In this document: one piece after another, positions 58,937 to 64,000 of the stretch
How the letters are laid out: each line of letters starts with the position of its first letter
Position numbering within the stretch: the first letter of the stretch is position 1
Origin: Daphnia carinata
Lineage: Eukaryota > Arthropoda > Branchiopoda > Diplostraca > Daphniidae
Assembly (NCBI RefSeq): GCF_022539665.2
Contig: NC_081331.1
Coordinates: forward strand, 806,001-870,000
Direction: 5' to 3'
Length of the DNA: 64,000 bases
Translations under genes and position numbers: made by a program
The notes under the pieces: generated by a model
The model's database searches: none
Told to the model about the DNA's origin: nothing
The model's input: the letters and a program-made list of their open reading frames with translations, nothing else

Positions 58937-59047
58937 ATGAAACCATGTGCCCTCTATATGTTAGCCTTACTTTGCATTTTAGGCCACGCACAGATAACTC
59001 CCGAATGGCAAATATGCGGATGGCGCTGCTTTACTGGATACATTTAA
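58937..59047 (+). CDS. possible secreted mini-peptide, 36 aa
   Basis: Short frame with a good signal peptide (MKPCALYMLALLCILGHA) followed by about 18 residues that contain two Cys three residues apart (QICGWRCF) and stop at 59045-59047. I do not recognise it. It could be a tiny secreted disulphide-looped peptide, or exon 1 of a longer gene. No clear donor site was seen before the stop. Support is only the signal peptide and the TATA-like box. Confidence 0.35.
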   Translation: MKPCALYMLALLCILGHAQITPEWQICGWRCFTGYI

Positions 59048-60503
59048 CGGAACCTGAAGGTTAAAACAGGGTGATATTATCTTGTGCCTCTAGTATGATT
59101 CGATTTTAATTTCATCCCTCTAGCAGCATCATTTTAAATCCTTTTTCATTGTTTCTATAGGCATTTTTGAGTTCATCGGTCTCTATTACGTGAGCAGGTA
59201 TAGCCAGTAGGCTAAGGTGCAACAATAATTGACTTCCCTTTGATTGATTAGTTGGTTTCATGGCAGAAGCTAACTAGAAGGCCAATCTCATGTTGAGGGA
59301 GTGGCTGTTTCTTTTTGATTTTTCGAATACGCGTTCGACTCACATTCAAATAATTTCCTTCATTATGTGCCAAGTGGCAGACATGCGTATCAAGTGCGAT
59401 GAACTTTAGAAACCCTTGGCTATCAATCAGTCGGCAATCAAAATGAGGGGGGGGGGGGCTTCCTACGGCATGTGCGGTGTATCAAGGCCAAGGCGATGAA
59501 AGATGTAGCATTAAGGTTGACTGGACGTAGTTATACCAACCATATCACTGACATCAAGCAGAAAGGCAAATTTTGATTACCTCTCCTCCCTGATCATGTT
59601 TGATTCTTTAGTTGAATCATAGCTGAGACACAAATCAAACTAGAAAATTTGCTTGTAATTTTATGCAATAGGTCAGGTTGCAAGCAATGCCTTCGAGCCG
59701 GACTACTTCGATAAGTGTATATGTTTTTTCTGGAATTTTCGAACTTTAAATTAAATAGGGCGGGCCAGCGGACATGGTTAATCTTTATGGACTTTTGCCC
59801 AGTCCGGAAGTGCAGTGAATCCAAGATGCATCATAAAACGTATCATAACTTCCTGACTCGCTATTGCCCAAAATAGTTCACGAGGGCATTAGTTTTTCTT
59901 TAACTTTACAGCTTTCCGTGTGCTCGAATGATACAGAATGCACTCCGATTTATTACTTTCATTGATTAATTTCCCTCCATACTTGTGTTTTATCGTCCAT
60001 TGGCAACGTTTAAAAATGCAACTAGCAAAAGGAACACACATAAGGTCCTATCGCGATAGTTATTTGGGTATTATCGTCAAAGCCCAAAACTGACGGTTGC
60101 ATTAGCATTTAATCTTTTACGCAAACTTATTGAGCACCAGGATTACCTTGAAGCTAAAGGCCTGTGAAAATCAGCAATCATTATGTGCCTACCCTGTATT
60201 ACTTAGGATCGGAAAGATTAAGATATCTCTGGATTACATTTTATTGGAATGAAGGTCAAAAAGGATTGAATAAATATTAATCCTTTAATTCCCCATTCAG
60301 CTGGATTATGATAATAGCGTGGTTAAGGGATTTACGAGACATTGGAGAGGAGACATCCCCATTTTAAAATATGTGCAAAACAGTACGTCACAGATAATAA
60401 AATATCGATGAGAACTGGATCAGATGATCATTCGAACTTGATCTGCTGATACAACAAGTTGTCGTTTCCTCTTTGGCTGGCCTCACACGATCCTGTTTCC
60501 AAA
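59048..60503. other. intergenic, no supported gene
   Basis: It contains a G12 run at 59447-59458 and otherwise no coding region, RNA gene or repeat that I can support. Confidence 0.5.
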
Positions 60504-61166
60504 ATGGAAATCGCATCCTTTAGTGCTACGCAAAGTGTTATATGCAACAAACTCTCCAAAGTGGGACCAACCGGATCGGTAAGAGCTCTATCGCAAGTCG
60601 TCCTGAGAACAGCATCCGCTCGTTTAACCACGTTCCAGAGATGGGAAAGATCGCTGAGTTCTCCGTCGCCCCAGGTACGCATCAAAGCCACTTTAGCCGC
60701 AACACTCAAGATGTCCCGCACCCCTATATCACTATATTTTTATCAATTTCCTTGTCTTTATTGACAGGCCTTATCGATGGCAGGTTTTATCTACCGCGGA
60801 TTGGCAGATCAGACTCAATGTATTTCATGCTTGATTGTCCTTTCACGATGGACGACGGAACACGATCCTGACTTTGAACATCGCAGACATTCTCCAGCAT
60901 GCGAATTTGTGCTGAATAGACAAAGCGAATCCGCAAATCGTATACAATCCTCTTCAATTCGATCGCTGACATCTGTTAACAAGGATGTTAGCCAATTGTC
61001 AGAGGCTTCACTTTGTAAAATATGTTACACTCAAGACATGTCCATTCTTTTTCGTCCTTGCGGACATCTCCTGACTTGTAAAACATGTGCTGATCAGTTA
61101 TCCAATTGCCCTATTTGCCGCTGTCCTATTTTCGAGACAATCCGTGCTTTTGTTTCTTTTGAATAA
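60504..61166 (+). CDS. inhibitor-of-apoptosis protein with one BIR and a RING
   Basis: Two exons (60504-60674 and 60768-61166) give 189 residues. The BIR domain spans the splice: RLTTFQRW in exon 1, then ALSMAGFIYRG, CISC, LSRWTTEHDP and EHRRHSPACEF in exon 2, so the three Cys and one His that bind zinc are present. The C-terminal RING (CKICYTQDMSILFRPCGHLL, CPICRCPI) is the typical E3 ligase end of IAPs. With one BIR it resembles BIRC7-type or short arthropod IAPs rather than DIAP1 or XIAP. The likely role is caspase or pathway regulation by ubiquitination in the cytosol. The start is the first ATG before the BIR; an upstream exon cannot be excluded. Confidence 0.88.
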
Positions 61167-61311
61167 GTTTCATCATTTTCTTTGTATCTCTAGTCCAACG
61201 TTTACAACGAGCTTTGTCTTGAATTGCACTGTGCTTTTTTTGCGATAGTAGTTTATAAATAGGTCATACATTAACAGCATTATTGACTAACAAACAAAAT
61301 GGAAGTGAATA

Positions 61312-63063
61312 TCAATATTTTAACGTCAGCGAAAAATAGACAATAAACGCCGATACAAATAGAAAACAATTTACTAAAGGCAGAGATCGATAGATATACG
61401 TAAAAACCGCGGCGTTCCATGGCGACATTTCCTCCAAACGAATGGCAGAGTTTAATCCAGCTACCAAAGAGAACAGTTGAATGACGTAGGGTAGACTCAA
61501 CGTTAGCCACGTCAGAAACGCTATTTGAGACACCTGTTCAGTGGACGAAGTAATTGTACAGTGACGTAAAACGATTGATTAATTCAATTTTTTTCAGAAT
61601 AATACCGTGGAGATGATGACATGGAAAAGTCTTCTATGATGATCTTTGTAAAGTAAGAGTTTCCCATTAATGCACAGCTCTCTTTCGTGCTTCAACACTT
61701 GCATTTGACGGTGGCAAGTTGTCAGGATGTGCGGCATTCGCTTAACGGTTAGAGTTATTGGCCGGAGATAGAAGAAGAGAATCCAAAAGAAACTGATCAT
61801 GGTTTCGTCCAGCTTCGCAGATGGGGAAGCTTTAAAAAAACACCTGTACAACCAAGAATTTTTGCGCAATTAAAAATGGGAAAGCGTAAAATGTGAGCTG
61901 CATTACATTTGAAATGCGGAGCTGTAATGGTAGAGGTTCCATGCTGCTAAAGATGATATTGTAGAAACAATCCAGGTTCTCATAATTACCATGTGCACGG
62001 GTCGGTTTTCATAGAGCCTGAATTGATGCTCAGCCATACGCTTCCTTCCGATTTGACTTCGGTATAACGAATCAAATCCCAATGTCAAAGAGAACAGAGC
62101 TGTGCGGAGATAAAAAAAAGGTAACATAAAATGAAATTGTGAATCTCCGATGACCTTTCCTTACTCAGGATGCCATTCCACCGGCAAAGTTCACAGTCTT
62201 CTTTTGGATTGTATGCACCGACAAGGGCTAAAATGCCATTTGAAAAGCAAAAAAATAACAGGTACACATTGGCTTCGTTAGGCCAATACAAAGCCAGACC
62301 AAGGATAAGGAATCCATAGAAAACCAGGGCGGTCAACTCTGTAAGAAATGTGTTTGAGTACAATTATTAAGGTTATCTAATTAGATGCGGATTATTCTAT
62401 ATTCGCAGACTCCCAATGTCTTTGCTGGAACACAGTATTTTAAAAACTATTTTTATGGCATTGAATTAACTGTTTTGCTGTTACCTCAGAGAAAACTCTT
62501 TCGTGGCACAGCGGAAGGAAAATCAAATTCTAAATGTAGAAACAATGCATCCAATTTCGGTTGGTTACGATATTCATTGCTTCTACTAGTAGTATATAGG
62601 AAAAATAGATCAACATTTCGATTTCACTACCTATAGTTGTTATTAGGTTATTCGGCTACTGTTCCATTCACTACAGATAAACATAAGATTAGAAAATGAT
62701 GCCAAAAATTCAATCGTATTCTTCTTTTGATACAGTAGGATACACAATTGTAAGGAAATAATCATCATCATATTCCGTCGAGAGAAAACAAAAATAACAG
62801 AAACTTATCGCCAAACACAAACTGAAACAAAACAGAAATTTGACACTCACCCAGCACACATGCGATTTGATCGTATTCCATCCCTCGTACTGACTTTGAG
62901 TGAATGGTTTGTTTTCAAAGCATTGACTATGCGAGCAGGCTGTGGCAAATTGGTTTACACGAAGGGAACGAAGCCTAACAACCGGAAGGAGCCTATGATT
63001 CCATTCCGCAAAGAACGTGAATGTTACTCGGCAGCACGCCGCTAACTGACTAAAGTCAACCAA
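61312..63063 (-). CDS. divergent seven-transmembrane receptor-like protein
   Basis: About six exons. Proposed joins: a first exon from the ATG at 63063 (70 residues, Cys-containing, ending SHVCW), a 45-nt exon near 62500, then ELTALVFYGFLILGLALYW. Hydrophobic segments follow in order: VYLLFFCFSNGILALVGAY, TALFSLTLGFDSLY, a segment around RTWIVSTISSLAAWNLY, MISFFWILFFYLRPITL, FLTWLTLSLPYVIQLFSLV and RSLPLVNCFLFVSAFIVYF. That is seven. GFDSLYRSQIGRKR after the third resembles the DRY region of class A GPCRs, and LPLVNC is a weak echo of NPxxY, but no family can be named. The N-terminal exons are uncertain: the first Met lies only 57 bp after the WASHC5 stop. Stop at 61312, tail to tail with the IAP gene. 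Confidence 0.55.
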
Positions 63064-63119
63064 TACAACTGCGACACTTTTCCATTATGCAAAACAACTA
63101 AAGGCCACACAAAGCTTTA

Positions 63120-64000
63120 TCACGCCATCGACGTTTTATATAGCGACCAAACACCTTCGTTGAGTAGACTGTTTAAAAAGGCACGGCTAATCAATCCACA
63201 CTTCTCCCATTGCTCCAGCAACGCCAGTGTAGTTCCGCTTTCGCTTGGAATTTCCATAAGATTCTCTTTATTGCTAGAAAGAAAAACAAAAAATCGATAA
63301 ACAACCAAACCTACAACAACTTCTTTTTTTTTAACCACAAACTGAAAGCGCAATTTGATTACCTCGCTCCAAACTCCAAGTGAGAACGAGCAAATTGGAT
63401 TAAGAGACTGCAGCATGCCTGTGTGCTAGCAGAGCCCAGGTGACGAAACAATGTAGCACTTCCGATCACAAAGGGTGTGCCGTCCACGCCGTCCTGAGGG
63501 CGTTTCGACACTAGACTAGCAAGTTGTTTGCTATACGTAAACTTGTGTAAGTTCGACACGATAAACAAAAGCAATAAATGAGGTATGTAGGGTAACTCGA
63601 GACTATGTGTAGCAACGTAAATCTTCTCGAATGGCTCATAGAGGCCCGACCAATGTAAATACTCTGCCAACTCGGGAAGCAATGACGTGGAAATCGAACT
63701 CGAGGTTTTGTCGCGACGCACCACGTCGTTTACTACTGATCTAGAATTCACAATGCAGTTCGTATTAGATTATGAATCACGTTGCTAGCGGAACGTATTG
63801 ACTAAACAATCGCATCTTACAAGCTGAGAGTTTCCAATGCTTGCCAAAGAAGTCCGGAATCGAACGATGCGGTTGATTTTAGTTGTTGTGAGCACGATCG
63901 CCTCAGCAGCTGTAGTTGGCCAATTTTCAGCACACGATCGAGGAGCGTCTGAAAAGACTTTTGGAAACGCGTGCAGTAAGCTCCATATGTTTTACTTGGC
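63120..64000 (-). CDS. WASHC5: WASH complex subunit 5 (strumpellin), C-terminal part
   Basis: Only the 3' end is inside the window; the gene continues beyond 64000. WASHC5 is a subunit of the endosomal WASH complex, which activates Arp2/3. Three exons are visible. The first, at the window edge, reads FQTLLDRVLKIGQLQLLRR and FDSGLLWQALETLSL (human: KVGQMQILRQ, FDSKHLAAALDNL). The second reads LPELAEYLHWSGLYEPFEKIY, LPYIPHLLLLFIVSNLHKF and SKRPQDGVDGTPFVIGSATL, matching human [20 protein letters not shown] and CRKPTDPVDWPPLVLGL. The last exon ends YKTSMA with TGA at 63122-63120. Splices keep the frame. Confidence 0.87.

Overview
This is a eukaryotic nuclear window. Its introns are very short (about 60-70 bp), its genes are densely packed on both strands, and its conserved genes are arthropod-like. 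I infer a branchiopod crustacean, most likely a cladoceran such as Daphnia. No sequence search could be run, so gene names rest on recognition of family motifs.

Left third (1-28 kb) holds ordinary single-copy genes. In order they are: an unrecognised secreted protein with a broken frame (751-1948); a GLUT-type sugar transporter (minus); ZMYND11; TOM7 of the mitochondrial import pore (minus); a palindromic foldback repeat; SLC35E2; a 4-kb gene-free stretch; FoxL2; COPB2 (minus), head to head with a C2orf76/UPF0538 homologue; and an unrecognised gene of 213 aa. They serve unrelated housekeeping or developmental roles (sugar uptake, chromatin reading, protein import, Golgi transport).

Middle (28.8-58.4 kb) is the striking part: 14 intact paralogues of one secreted-protein family, 13 on the minus strand and one inverted. 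Each has a signal peptide, one phase-2 intron, a TATA box 50-110 bp upstream of the ATG and 188-238 residues. The mature chain has two Thr-rich modules. The first ends in a C-x9-C pair and the second in a C-x8-C pair. Between them lies a tetrabasic RRRR (furin-like) site followed by an RGL(F/L/Y)Y motif and an acidic tail. Gene order shows local and block duplication. I do not recognise the family. It is the best candidate for an undescribed system, perhaps processed, heavily O-glycosylated secreted proteins or peptide precursors. A cyclin B gene sits inside the array and carries an apparent 1-nt deletion.

Right end (58.4-64 kb) holds a possible 36-aa secreted mini-peptide, a single-BIR/RING IAP, a divergent seven-transmembrane receptor-like gene (minus), and the 3' end of WASHC5/strumpellin (minus), which runs off the window. 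A dispersed AT-rich repeat family containing AAGCCCGAC units appears near 9.5-10.5, 19.9-20.3 and 54.2-54.6 kb.
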